Below are positions 21,045 to 32,118 of a DNA stretch of 64,000 bases, in pieces (position 1 is the stretch's first letter; every line of letters begins with the position of its first letter). Origin of the DNA: Collybiopsis luxurians FD-317 M1 (lineage: Eukaryota > Basidiomycota > Agaricomycetes > Agaricales > Omphalotaceae); NCBI GenBank assembly GCA_000827265.1, contig KN834789.1:226999-290998 (forward strand), read 5' to 3'. The notes beneath the pieces were generated by a model that was not told the origin of the DNA, ran no database searches, and saw nothing but the letters and a program-made list of their open reading frames with translations. A program made the translations under genes and the position numbers.

Positions 21045-22197
21045 CTAGACTACTTCCATATGCTGGAGAACTTCCCGTTCCCACTCCGTCCACCCCTCTT
21101 CATCAGCTGCGCCAGCATCGGCCAGTGCATTCTCGAAGATTGACCAGGGTATACAACCCCGGTCGCCATCTTCTGTCTGATTCAGGACGAAGCGTCCTTG
21201 ACGAGAGCGAGTCAACGTCACCACATGCCCTGCAGAGCCCAATTCGTGCGCAAGGTCGTGCACCAAAGAACGGACATAAGTACCACCAGATACTTTCATT
21301 TTTATCACAAAAGCAGTGGGCTTTTCGTCTACCGCCGCAGTCTCGGGCTCGTCTTTGATTGTGGCAGCCTTGTCGATACCCCGAATTGCGGCCTCCATTG
21401 CTTTTTTCTCGTCTTCAGTGAGAGCCTTTTCCGGCCATGAGAATGAGTGGTCACTTCCTTTCCATTCGACTAATTCCAGGCTATGTACAGTCACTGTTCG
21501 AGCTTCTATCGGTCGAGGAAGAGGGATTCCCTTGCGTGCATACTCGTAGAGCGGTTTACCATCCATCTTGAGCGCAGAAAAACTGGAAAGAACATGTCAA
21601 AGCTTTGGACGAGCTCATGGTGTGTAAAACGTACACGGGCGGCGTTTGTTTGATTTGCCCTTGAAATTTCGATAGTGCTTCGATCACCATTTCTCGAGTG
21701 ACGTGCTTCCAAGGCGCAGTTCTAACACGGGCCCCTTCGCTGTCATACGTATCCGTTTCGCAGCCCAAAAGACAGGTAGTGGAGTATTCCTAAATTTCAG
21801 TTTGTATGAAACCAACGAAGATTGACGAATCAACATACTTTTGTACAATCGAGGAATTGTGTGAGTTGCTTTGTACCTTTACCCACTCCGAGTACTACGG
21901 TAGCTCTTTGTGAGCCAATCTATCATCTTAAAACTAGTAGCATAAATTCTACACACCCAAAACGCCATCTGCCAGTGGATCCAATGTGCCTCCTTGGCCT
22001 AATTTTACGTCGCCCACCTTCCTAGACCGTTTTTTCTTTCGTTTCGGCGTGCCTTCTGAAGATGGCTGCGCGAATAGGCGCGATGTTGATAGAAGAGGTT
22101 GTAGATTATTGAGCAACGACATCGAAGTTGGCCCGGAAGGTTTGACCATGCCAAATAGAGCCGATGTAGGAAGAGGAGGGACAGTGACTTTGGGCAT
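21045..22197 (-). CDS. PUS4: tRNA pseudouridine-55 synthase
   Basis: This TruB/Pus4-family enzyme isomerises uridine 55 in the T-loop of tRNAs. The first ATG at 22197 gives MPKVTVPPLPTSALFGMVKP. The catalytic block KLGQGGTLDPLADGVL holds the nucleophilic aspartate. It is followed by VLGVGKGTKQLTQFLDCTKE, YSTTCLLGCETDTYDSEG, QIKQTPPVFSALKMDGKPLY (joined across an intron), ARKGIPLPRPIEARTVTV, and GGTYVRSLVHDLAHELGSAG near the C-terminus. All conserved TruB elements are present. An eukaryote-style basic insert (PKRKKKRSRK) precedes the catalytic motif. Three introns are read, near 21901-21958, 21790-21838 and 21584-21640. The chain is roughly 320 residues, a little shorter than the yeast enzyme. 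Confidence 0.92.
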
Positions 22198-22499
22198 CGT
22201 TTTCACGCGTTGAGAAAAGAGTCTGGTACGAATTCAAAGCCATTGTAACTGCAGATGGACAGAGTGGACCAACCGCAAGAATTGATTCGAAGAGGACCGC
22301 GAGGGCCGCCGGACAGCACTCGCGTAAGTGATGAGACGGAGAGGAAGCCGCTGCGCTATGTTGAACGTTCGAACTAGAATCAAAATCAAAATTACACCTT
22401 CGTTCCGGATATCTCGCGGGCCGGCACATTCCGCCTGTACATAACTAGCATTACCGTACGTACAAAAATATACTTGGTCATAGAATTCGTGGTTCTCGT
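22198..22499. other. Intergenic region between Pus4 start and Med16 stop
   Basis: The two genes are in tandem on the minus strand. This 302-base gap carries the 3' end of the MED16 transcript and the promoter of PUS4. Minus-strand open frames cross it but continue no recognised domain. Confidence 0.4.
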
Positions 22500-25400
22500 T
22501 CACATCGACCATGAACCGCCACAAATACACTTTCGAGCCCAGCTCTTTTCCCACAACATCATCTGTCTCGAAACTTTTGTGTCTTTCCCGTATTCCGTCT
22601 GGCCGCCGCAGCGCAAGCATGTCATACTACCTTGGGCGGGGCGATGCAGCAGCAATCCTTTTGAAACAACGTCTCTACTTTTGTCTTTGGTATTGGTAGG
22701 ACGATCCAGTGGCACGTTAGGCTCTCCATCTACCATCTCATAGGATTTGACAAACAGGCGAGCTTTGTTTAGCGCCGGAGATCGCGCCATGGTGTTGACA
22801 GCTTCTCGTAAGGAGATCTGCATCGACAGTGAAGGCTGAAAGGAAGCCAGTGCTCTACGTACTTCATCATCTGCTCAACCGGAGTCAGTAAAAAGCCTAT
22901 TTTCACCAACTGGAGGTTCAAAATTACCGTCGAAGGCTTGAACAGATTCGGCAAGCTTATCGAATATCGACTTCAGACCTTGTAAATCGATTCCAGAACA
23001 TTCGACAAGATCTAATAAGACCTCTCGAGAAAGCTGGGCATTTTCCGTACGGGGCGCCAGGCTAGCCAGATAAGTTTCATACTGCTTAACATGAGCAAGA
23101 GCGGTTCGGAGATTCTGCAATGCGACAGGATGCACGAGGTGCAAGAACACAGGAGAAACCAACGGCCTTGATGATTTATTCGGAGAAGCTACAGCGCCGC
23201 AGATTGCTCAATGATTAATAGGCGGAAACGTATGATGGACTTACAAGGAGTGAAAAGATCATTTGAAGAGGATTCTGCATCGGTAAAGTCAGACGATAGA
23301 ATGCACTCTTTTACGAGCTTTTCTAAGAGACCCATAATCCAGCTCGAAAGGTCAATCATCTGCCAAGTAAGGTCTTGGCAAGGTAAGTCATTTTAAGGGA
23401 CAAAAACAAGTTCAACTGAGCTCACCAGTGTGATACTCCTCCCCGTCTATACAATCACCGAACACGGCATTGCAGGTTGCTACCGAGGCCATATCATGTG
23501 CAGTGTGCCAGATTGCGTCCGCTCGCTCCTTGTCTGCGGAGCTCGAAATACGCGAAGCTCTACTTCGGTATGATTCTATCGTCAATCCTAGCTGCGAAGT
23601 AAAACTTCCGGGCATATGTCGATCTAAAAGTGTAAACGTCTGATATAAAATCTCGGCGACTTCATCCTGGGGCATTGAAGGTTGTGATAGGACATGTGTC
23701 AAGTCCACAGTTGAATAATTTGAAAGGGTGGCAATGACAAAAGCTAGTGCGACAAACGGAATGGCAGACTCTGTTGATCGCCGAGGGAGTTTTTGGACCG
23801 ATATCTGGGTTGACCATGGTGAAGGGAAAACCATGCATGAAAGGTTTTGCCCAGGAGATACAGAGATAGCGATAGGAACTGCAGCACTGAGCTTAGCTTG
23901 TGAACACAAATACTGCAAGATCAGTACCTTCTCTTCCTATTCTATGCACAGGAGAAAGAATCGGAGAGGCTTCCCAATTTTCGTCATCCGTCAAATCAGG
24001 ACTACCTAGGTTATCAATACATCGAAAATCGTTGATGAAATGTCTAGAACTCACATTTTAAGCGCCTTCGTATTTCCAATAGCTATCTCAGCTTGTTTTA
24101 GCTTCTGTCGAGGTTGTGTACCGGAGGTATTGAATATTGAGACGTACACCCCGCATGCACCGTAGAAAGGCGGGGAGGGTGTTATGTGCGCCAGTATTCC
24201 AGAGTCAAACTCGCGGGCAAACTCTGATTGTGCAGTCTACGGGTGACTAATGAGCGACACTTTTATTTATGGATTCCAGACCTTACCCATGAACCTTTTT
24301 CATCTACCTTTGTGAAGGGGTAACATTTGACTCGACAGGCTGGAAGAGAGACATCTGATAAAAGGATGTTATACGGTCAAATGGAAGGAATCCGGAGCAT
24401 ACTTACAGTCTTTGAAGTCAAGAAAACTTGCAACTAGATAGATGGTCGGCTTGGCTTCTTTTAAGGGAGGCTGGTGCACGAAACATAATTCCCCCAATCT
24501 ACTGGAAGCATCTTCAATGGGAGGATAAATCTTGGAGGACAACACTTCGTACGAATGTTTAGCAAAAAGTCTATTGCATGCTGGATTCATTACTTACCTA
24601 CTAAAAGTCCATCAAACCGTGGCTGAACTTCGACAAACTCGATGACTGGATCCTCTACCCAATCTTCTCTGGAAGTAGGATAAGTGTCTGTTTGATCTGG
24701 CTCTATGTCGAGAGAAAGGCCAAGGTCTAAAGAGAATTCGTCGGGAGGCAGAGAGGATGGCAAAGGAAATACTTGAGATCGCATTGCGATTAATATTGAC
24801 GAATCTAGGACAAATATTAGAGAAGCTTTGGAAAAGAGGAAGTAATTGTACCGCCGTATGCGGCCCCGATTGCAGCGTTTATACAAATTCTAGTAGAACT
24901 AGCATCGTTTAAAGAATTCGTCGAATTGTCTGGCTGTCGTTCAGTAGCCACAGAGTTTTGTAAGAGCGAGACGCGGAGCATTTTGAGAGTTGGCAAGTAC
25001 TGCCGGAAGTAGCACATGTAAAATTGGTGATTTTCAGTCACAAAAATTAATGTTGGTTTGGATACTGGTGCGGAGGGACCGCGCGCAGGCAGCCGCGTTG
25101 GAACGCCGCTATCAGGATCAATGGCCCACTAGTGTTGAAAAGTTGGAAATCGCAAGTATTCTGAGTTCATTCAAACGCTTACTTCTCGTGGGGGAGCCAA
25201 CCAGTCTGCAGTCACTACTCCGGCGCCGGGAGCAAATTGCCAAAATTCTTTGACAGACCAACGATCTAGCTCGAAGCCTCTCTGCCACAAACAACAGATA
25301 CCATCCTGTCCTTTTCCTGGGAAGAAAGCAAATAGCCATTGATTGTCCTTTGAGGCTGTAATGACAGTGGGAGGCTCGTATTTATTCGGATTTTGGTTAA

Positions 25401-25680
25401 TTGGAGTAGGTGACGGTATTACAAATTGCTTCGACGAGGAGAAATGGCGGGCCAATATTTGAGGGTTCAAGGCATGTGCAGTAAAAATCACAGAAGAATT
25501 CGACCATTCTATGGGTCTAGAGAGCCAAGTTATAGACGTTCTTGAATCAACTGAATCAAAGTACCTTCTTGGATATTCAGAGAGAGGATAAAAGTCCCAC
25601 CAGCCGCAATTCCAGGTTGTGTCTTCCTTGAATTTGCCTTTTGACGGCGTCCCGACCGTAGGTTTCGCGTCATTGGGCAT
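22500..25680 (-). CDS. MED16: Mediator complex subunit 16
   Basis: Mediator tail subunit (Sin4 in yeast) that links transcription activators to RNA polymerase II. The ATG at 25680 starts MPNDAKPTVGTPSKGKFKED, followed by a WD40-like N-terminal half (SITWLSRPIEWSNSSVIFTA, PPTVITASKDNQWLFAFFPG, DGICCLWQRG). The middle is helical (VALQNLRTALAHVKQYETYL, LLDLVECSGIDLQGLKSIFD). The protein ends with the zinc-ribbon-like signature TCLRCGGQTEYG and SWARKCICGGSW, a CxxC...CxC pair characteristic of Med16 C-termini. About ten introns are needed, and several exon joins between 23400 and 24900 are approximate. Length is roughly 850 residues, in the family range. Its promoter is shared with the PAC3 gene on the other strand, whose start lies 51 bases away. 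Confidence 0.82.
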
Positions 25681-25730
25681 GATGGCGAAGGACAAGAGTA
25701 GTAAGCGCCCAACAGTATTTACTTGCCTTC
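25681..25730. promoter_or_regulatory. 50-bp divergent promoter, MED16 / PAC3
   Basis: Only 50 bases separate the two start codons, so the core promoter elements or 5' UTRs must overlap or extend into the opposite gene. No TATA box is seen. A bidirectional promoter is inferred from geometry. Confidence 0.45.
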
Positions 25731-26248
25731 ATGCCGTCATCTACCAAGACACTTCAAGGTACCCACACCGACATATCTATCCAGCATTATGCAGATAGCG
25801 TACTCGTTATCGTGACTCAAATGGGTAAAGTTGGCAATCTTGTATGTCGATACCGTATTTGCGATGAATAGACTCGGATATCTTATATTAACAGGTACAA
25901 GTTTCTCTGCCAGCAACAGTCCCCGTCACCCCTTCTGCTCCAGATCCCTTACAGCCAAATCTTCCAAAACTACCCTCTCCACCGATTGCCATTCAGCTAG
26001 TTCCTTTACTGGGTGCTGCATCTTCAGATCACGTACAGACATTACACAATCTCTACGCGTCACAAATCGCGACTATTGTCTGGCTTGCAGATTCCGAAAG
26101 CCCACTTCAGGTTTCTCGGAAAAAGGTGATTGTCGGCATTGCCCTCCGTAAATCGGGCGAAAACGGAGAGTCGGAACTCAGCGAAGCAGAGAGAGTAACT
26201 TTTTATGGAGTTATGTCTGCTCTTCAAGAGCTTTTGCACCAGGATTAG
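25731..26248 (+). CDS. Proteasome assembly chaperone 3 homologue (PAC3/PSMG3-like)
   Basis: Two exons (25731-25841 and 25895-26248) joined over a 53-base intron give 154 residues. The N-terminal strand pair reads DISIQHYADSVLVIVTQMGK followed by VGNLVQVSLP, which matches the signature of proteasome assembly chaperone 3 (a strand ending in VTQxGKxGxLV). The rest fits the small alpha/beta fold: a proline-rich loop, then IAIQLVPLLGAASSDHVQTL, a central YASQIATIVWLADSE segment and a final strand KVIVGIALRKSG with C-terminal helix. PAC3 pairs with PAC4 and guides assembly of the 20S alpha ring. The family is short and divergent, so identification rests mainly on the first 40 residues and on length. 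Confidence 0.7.
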
Positions 26249-26652
26249 GTCCTCTGCAATATCCGCAATAGCCGACATGAGCTGATGACTTTTCACAGGG
26301 AGAAAAGACTGCCCGTACCATCCTAAGCTTAATTATCTCTTGCGTTCAATTTTTCTTGACGCTCTGTTTGCCACCTTGACCATTTCCACCGAATTAATTC
26401 CAATAACCTCTGGTCTGCGGGTAGAGGGTTCCTGGGATGAGTCTCGTGGAGGTAGTAAGCGAAAAAACCCGTAAATACGCCCAGTACAGGGTCAAGACCG
26501 CTTAGAAAACCCAGTTAGTAGTTTTTTTCGAGACGTAAAAGAATCGAGTTACCGTGAAAGTAAAGGTTGAGGCAGTCGCATTGATGGTGGTTCGGACGTA
26601 AGAAGTTAGGCGCCCATAAATTCTTTCTTTCTGTTCTCCCAGTTACTCGTGA
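26249..26652. other. Intergenic region between PAC3 and NAA25
   Basis: Both neighbours are on the plus strand, so this 404-base gap carries the 3' end of the first and the promoter of the second. No gene or RNA was recognised. Confidence 0.45.
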
Positions 26653-29600
26653 ATGTCGGTTGCGCTTGACCGTCAGATTCGTCCAATTTATGGTACACAT
26701 TGCTGGTGTTACCAGTCGTGAATAGCCTATACTCATTCGGAATTTTTAGATGCATTGGATACTGGTTCCAACAAGTCAGCAATCGTAGCCTGCAACAAGC
26801 TGCTCAAGAAACATCCAAAAAACGCTTTGGTTCAGGTAGAATTTTCACCTGCATATGCTTTACTTGGTGCTCATCACCAAAAAAGGCTTTAAAAGCTTTG
26901 GCATTGGTCCGCTCACAAAAAGTAGAAGAAGCACTCGCGTTATGTGACGAGGTCTTGGAATCCAAACCCACTGATGACAGCACTCTCAACGCTATGATGC
27001 ATGTACTCCGTGGTCTCGGTCGACGTATGTTGCTCTGAATCCAGGTGGACTTGAGTTGAACGAACTTTGTTTACAGACAAGGACATGGTCACCATGTACG
27101 AAGCAGCTTACAAGAAACAACCCGGCAATGAAGAACTCGGATGCCAGACCTTTTTTGCGAATGTTCGTGCAAGTCATTGGAAATCTGCTCAACAGGTGCG
27201 TGCTTTGAACTCTCCATGCAACGTGTTTACAACGTTGCGTAACTCAGATCGCGTCAAAAATGTACAAGCAGTTCCAGGAAGAACGTTACCTGTATTGGAG
27301 TGTCATCAGCTCTGTTTTGCAGGTAATGTAGCCACTCTTATGCTCTTGCTCATCTGCCCATACTTGCGCAGGCCAAAGACCCTAACACTCCTCCGGAGAT
27401 GCGAAATGTACTTTACAAGTTGGCACTTCGGCTCATTACTTCGGCTCCCAACCCATCCTCAGTGCATTCGGACCGTTTTCACCTCCACCTTACGATTTTA
27501 CGCGAGCTCTCCGAATACGGTGAAGCTTTATCCTTGTTGGATACACCAGCTGGTCAAAACATCTGCGAAACCAATCTTGCTTGCAACGAGATCCGCAGGG
27601 ATCTCATGCGTCTAAAAGGCTCTTTAGAAGAGGAAGGAAAACGCGCAGGGCAACGAATTTTGGAAAAAAAGTTAGTCAGCACGTTTTGTTCTATGATAGT
27701 CGGCTAACAATCTACTTAAGCGACCGGAATTGGCTTGAATTTCTTTCTGTCGTCGATGGGACCTTCTCTCTTCTAACACGAAACGGCACTGGTGAACTTT
27801 CAGATGAGGTCAAAGAACAATGTATCTCAAAAGTTTCCGACACTTTGGCTCTATTCACAAAGATTTCTACACAAGATGGCAGAAAGGATCGATCGGGCCT
27901 GTTGGGTCTTCTAGAACTTGAGAGCCGCTCGCGAAAACACGGCGTATCTACTGGTCCGTCGCGAAAGTCTGTTCGATAGACCAACTGAGTCCGAATGTCC
28001 CCAGATCCAGCGCGCATGCTCACTCTCATGAAGCAATACTTCGAGTTATTTGGCGACAAAGCCTGTTGCTATGAGGACCTCAAACCTTATTTGGCCCTTG
28101 AGGGCGAAGACCTTGCTTCCTGGACTGAAACATTGAAAGCCGTTCCTGCATCCTTGGTGGGTTCATACTATCGATGTCTTATATCCTCGAACTAACGGTT
28201 CCCCAGTCTTCAATTGAGGCTACAAGACGGGTCATCAACTCTCACAAGTTATTGCGATATAACTTGTCAGCTTCGGAACTCACGGTGGACGCTGAATGTT
28301 CTCGTGCAGACATCTATATGAAGCAGTATCGAGAAGGACTTTTCCTGGGCAAGGATCTGCCTGTAACGGAGCTGCAGCCTGTGGATGACCTTGCCATTCT
28401 CGCCGGAACTGCGTTCGTCAACATATGGAAGATGAACGAAGATATCAAGTATCTCACCAAGGCAGCCGTCTTGCTAGAGTTTGCCTTAACCAACAGCAAG
28501 CAGGCGTTCCAGATGCGACTGATGCTAATCCGAATATATCGTCTACTTGGTAAGAAATATGCTTCCCTGTGGTGAGCATTGCTGATTTGTCCCGCGTAGG
28601 TGCCCCGACTGCGGCGTTAGAGCATTACCGTCAGCTTCGCATTAAGCAAGTGCAAAATGACACACTATCACATTTCATTCTCTCCCGGTGCTCGACATTC
28701 TCATTAGCCGCCAGCGGAGACCTCACATTTTCTTCCGAGTGCTTGGAGGCGAGTCAAATCTATATCAGCAATTCCCAGGAGGTATTGTTTTTTTTTAGTT
28801 ATTTTTCGCCTTCTATGATAACTAAGGCTAGTTTTAGACGAACGATTTCGTTATTAGGGCGTTCACGGCCGAGAAATATTCTCAGGTACGTACTTCTGTA
28901 CTTCTGTTGGCAATCAAACGCATTTTCTTCGCTAGATACCTCAATTTATTATCTTTGAAGACTGGTTGGAGAACTCTTTGCAGCGAGACATCACAAAACT
29001 CGAGTATTTGCGTATGCGGATTGCTCACGAAGCTATCTCGTCCGAAATCATTGATCTGGAGCTTATCGAGCTGAAATTCATCTTCGATCGATGTAGGCTA
29101 TTTCGTTCGCGATACGAGTTGGCAGGTAGTGACTTTTTCGTCAGTGCACCACGACAATCGGGACTTTGAGATTCTCCCCAGCTACCAGCCTAGGAATGCG
29201 GAGGACTTCAACACCCAGACGCTATTATTTGGCAAATCGGAAGGGGTAATCTCGTATCATCTATAAGGAAGAACGAAACTAATGATTTGTATTTAGCATG
29301 GCTGGGTCTGGTCTTTCTTGAAATCGTATATTAAAGCTTTCTCACAGGCTAGCGACTTGGATGATGTGGTGGAAGAGAAGCTGCTCGTTGGTGATCGTCC
29401 TCAAGTATCTGACGCGGCTAAACGGGCATCCCTAAAGGAGCGATTGGCTAAAAGAGAGAAAGAGGAACTGGCAGAGGTAACGTTGCTACATTAACTGAGG
29501 CACCACCAAACTGAAGCGTTTACCTTTAGCTCACACCAGATGAACTGTCATTGATATCGTTCTCCGATGCCCTAGCAACGTGGCTGGAACCCTTCCATGA

Positions 29601-30359
29601 CCACGTTCGACCTCCAGCGTCTGTAGTTCTAGCCGAAGCAGCTAAACAGACAGAGCTGAAAACTGGTATGCCTCTCCGGGGTGTAGATATCACCCCACCA
29701 AATGGCCACGCCAAGAAGGAGGAAGACACGCCACCCATTACCGAAGCTCCTGAGACCATCGAACAGTTCTTTAACAGTACGTGAGCGTTTGCTGAGCGTT
29801 CCATGGACTCGATCCAATTGTTTTGACTAGGCATGAAAAATCGTTTTGAAGACGCAATGAAGGAGCCTACATCTCCGATTGGAGCTCTCCACGTTGCCAC
29901 ACTCATTCAAGAAGCTTTCCTTCTATTCGTGATCGAAACGCTGAGATTCAAGGCTGCTTCAGTCGTAAAAATCCACAAGCTTGGAAACGTATGCATGTCC
30001 TTTCGGGAATATGCAAGCTTTGTTGACCAATTTTTTCTTCTCAGCTCGTGGCTAAATTTAAGCCGATTCGTGCTGTTGCCGTGACTGTTCTGAAGGACAT
30101 AGCCGCTTCACTGGAGAGCCTGAGTGCTCAAGAAGGCACATCCGACAAACGAAGAGAGTTTGTAGATATGTGCGGACTAGAATCATCTGAGGTGGATATC
30201 TTTCGAGATTTTTTTTTTGCTTGATGACTGATTGTCTTGTTGCAGATCGACCACGACTTTATCATGAATATCGCTAAAAAGGTCACTGATTCCCGAAAAA
30301 AGGTTGAAGAAGGGGTAGCGAAGGGGATGTTAAAATTGTGTAGTTCCTACGAGCAGTAA
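26653..30359 (+). CDS. NAA25: NatB N-terminal acetyltransferase auxiliary subunit (Mdm20/NAA25)
   Basis: This is the ribosome-anchoring TPR subunit of NatB, which works with the catalytic NAA20 subunit to acetylate Met-Asp/Glu/Asn starts. The ATG at 26653 gives MSVALDRQIRPIY, spliced to DALDTGSNKSAIVACNKLLK, the N-terminal block typical of NAA25. Helical TPR repeats follow: ALKALALVRSQKVEEALALC, DKDMVTMYEAAYKKQPGNEE, the conserved block YLYWSVISSVLQ joined to NTPPEMRNVLYKLALRL, EYGEALSLLDTPAG, and later LLGAPTAALEHYRQLRIKQV. About fifteen small introns break the gene. The frame closes with KVEEGVAKGMLKLCSSYEQ. Length is estimated near 900 residues, as in yeast Mdm20 and animal NAA25. Exon joins around 28780-28960 and 29160-29300 are the least certain. 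Confidence 0.88.
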
Positions 30360-30550
30360 AGGTAGACGTTAGATGTCGAGCGGTTGCATTGATAGCCGAA
30401 GAAAAAAAAAAACACCCAGCTTTGAGACATGTTTTCGCGAAGTATTAGTTCAAGTTCGAGGTCCAATTCGAACTTGGAATGTAAACACCGTGTTCATTGA
30501 TTCGTTCTTCAACCAGAACGTCAACGCGTCAACCTTCAAATTCTTCTGAC

Positions 30551-31858
30551 ATGAGCTCGGACACGGACTCTACCGAAAATTCTGGCGACGATGTATTGCT
30601 GTATCATTGTGTATTTTGATCATTTATTCACCTTTGAATTCAGATCAGATCCAGGCTTCTTGCTAGCGGAGCCAAATACAGCGTCCGACATGTCTCTATC
30701 GCGCAGTTGCTCAAAGCCGTCCTGTTGTACGAAGGCGCTCTGTTCCAAATTGAAGGAAGAGAATTCAAAAAGGTGGGATCTAATCTCATGTATTGCCGAC
30801 AATCGTTAACTCCTTTTAGATCATTATCGTCGCGAACGTTATAGACAAGAAAGAAACCGATACTCAGATTGCCTATCGACTGGATGATGGTACTGGGAAG
30901 ATCTGGGCGAGAATTTGGCAGGATCCTCATAGTCTACGGGTAGATCCATTGAAGGATAAACCGATTCCCGGTCCTTCAGGGTGCGTGTTTGAGTTGTTCC
31001 AAGCTGAAAATGATCAATCGACCCTAGTCAGTGAACTTCACTATGTTCGGGCTACCGGGGAGCTTAGCGAGTACAAAACGGCTAGCAGCAGGAGCAGATC
31101 CTTGATCCTGTACGGCGACGGCGCAATAGAATACATCCAGGGCAGCAATGAGGTGGATCATCACTTCCTCCAGATCATAAAAGAGACTCATATATTTCGA
31201 GTTGGACCTCCGGTGTGTTTGCATGCATTCGTTGAATTGCAGAGGAGATACTCAACTAGGTTGTCCAGCCAATAGGTCTTATATCGTCAACCCCATCTGC
31301 AATTAGCAATAGTCTCCAACGACTTGAGCTGCAATCTGATTTACAACCTGTTTCCGACCCTGATCCAGCTGAAGAAGAAGAGTTCAACCGCACGGGGAAT
31401 GCGGTCGACTCGGAGAGCGTCTTCGATACTCCGACCAAAGTTCGAAACACGCGTGCGCTGGAACCTCCCTCCCCTACTCCTCGTCCGAAACGCCAAAAAC
31501 GAGTGGCTTTAGAAGAAAATGCTGAAGCCGGTTCATCAAGATTGCCCGCTCAATCTTCCTTTACAACGACAGACTCGAAGCCGGAGGATCTCGTCTTGTT
31601 GGTGATTGGAGAGGGTCTGAATGCGTTGCGTCAAGATCAGCCAGATTCTGTTTATGAAGGAGTTGCAAGGAAGTTGATCGTGTATCAGGTCCGAAAATTG
31701 AGTCGAATTTCTTCACATCAAGTCAAGTAAGTCTCTTATTGCCAGAGGTGCTAATTGCTTGATACATTTTCTCCTTCAGTGAAGCAATAGCACAGCTATT
31801 AGATAGTGGTATGATCTGCGAAACTGTAGATAGAGATCATTTTGACCTCGTCGATTGA
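30551..31858 (+). CDS. RPA2: Replication protein A 32-kDa subunit
   Basis: Middle subunit of the trimeric single-stranded DNA binding complex RPA. A short acidic N-terminus (MSSDTDSTENSGDD) is spliced to an OB fold: VSIAQLLKAVLLYEGALFQI, then IIIVANVIDKKETDTQIAYR, LDDGTGKIWARIWQD, YVRATGELSEYKTAS and the NEVDHHFLQIIKETHIF helix block, all in RPA32 order. An acidic, proline-rich linker follows, with a possible nuclear signal (PRPKRQKR). The C-terminal winged helix runs from VLLVIGEGLNALRQDQPDSV to ISSHQVNEAIAQLLDSGMIC, the module that in other eukaryotes binds repair factors. The N-terminal Ser/Thr cluster usually phosphorylated is short here. Introns are read near 30593-30643, 30772-30819, 30981-31038, 31212-31275 and 31727-31779. 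Confidence 0.85.
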
Positions 31859-32118
31859 GACTGCGATTTGAACTACATAATTCTTAGTCTATCTCTGTAT
31901 TGGTACCTCAGGCCCCAGGACGAAGTGGTACTCAGAAAGGAAATTTCCCACCGAAAGCTAGATACGTAATAGTAGGCGCCCATTGCGCTCTATACATTCA
32001 TGTCGCCCAGTCCTCCAGGGCTCATGCACTCGTTGAGGCTGTAGAGCCAAATCGTACGCCAGTCTTCAAAGACAGGCAATCCAGCATCAAGCACACTTCA
32101 TCCTAACTTTATACAACC

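Noticed and set aside
22234..22620. 128-codon minus-strand open frame
   Set aside because: It overlaps the Med16 C-terminal exon in a different frame. The Med16 frame carries the CxxC/CxC signature.
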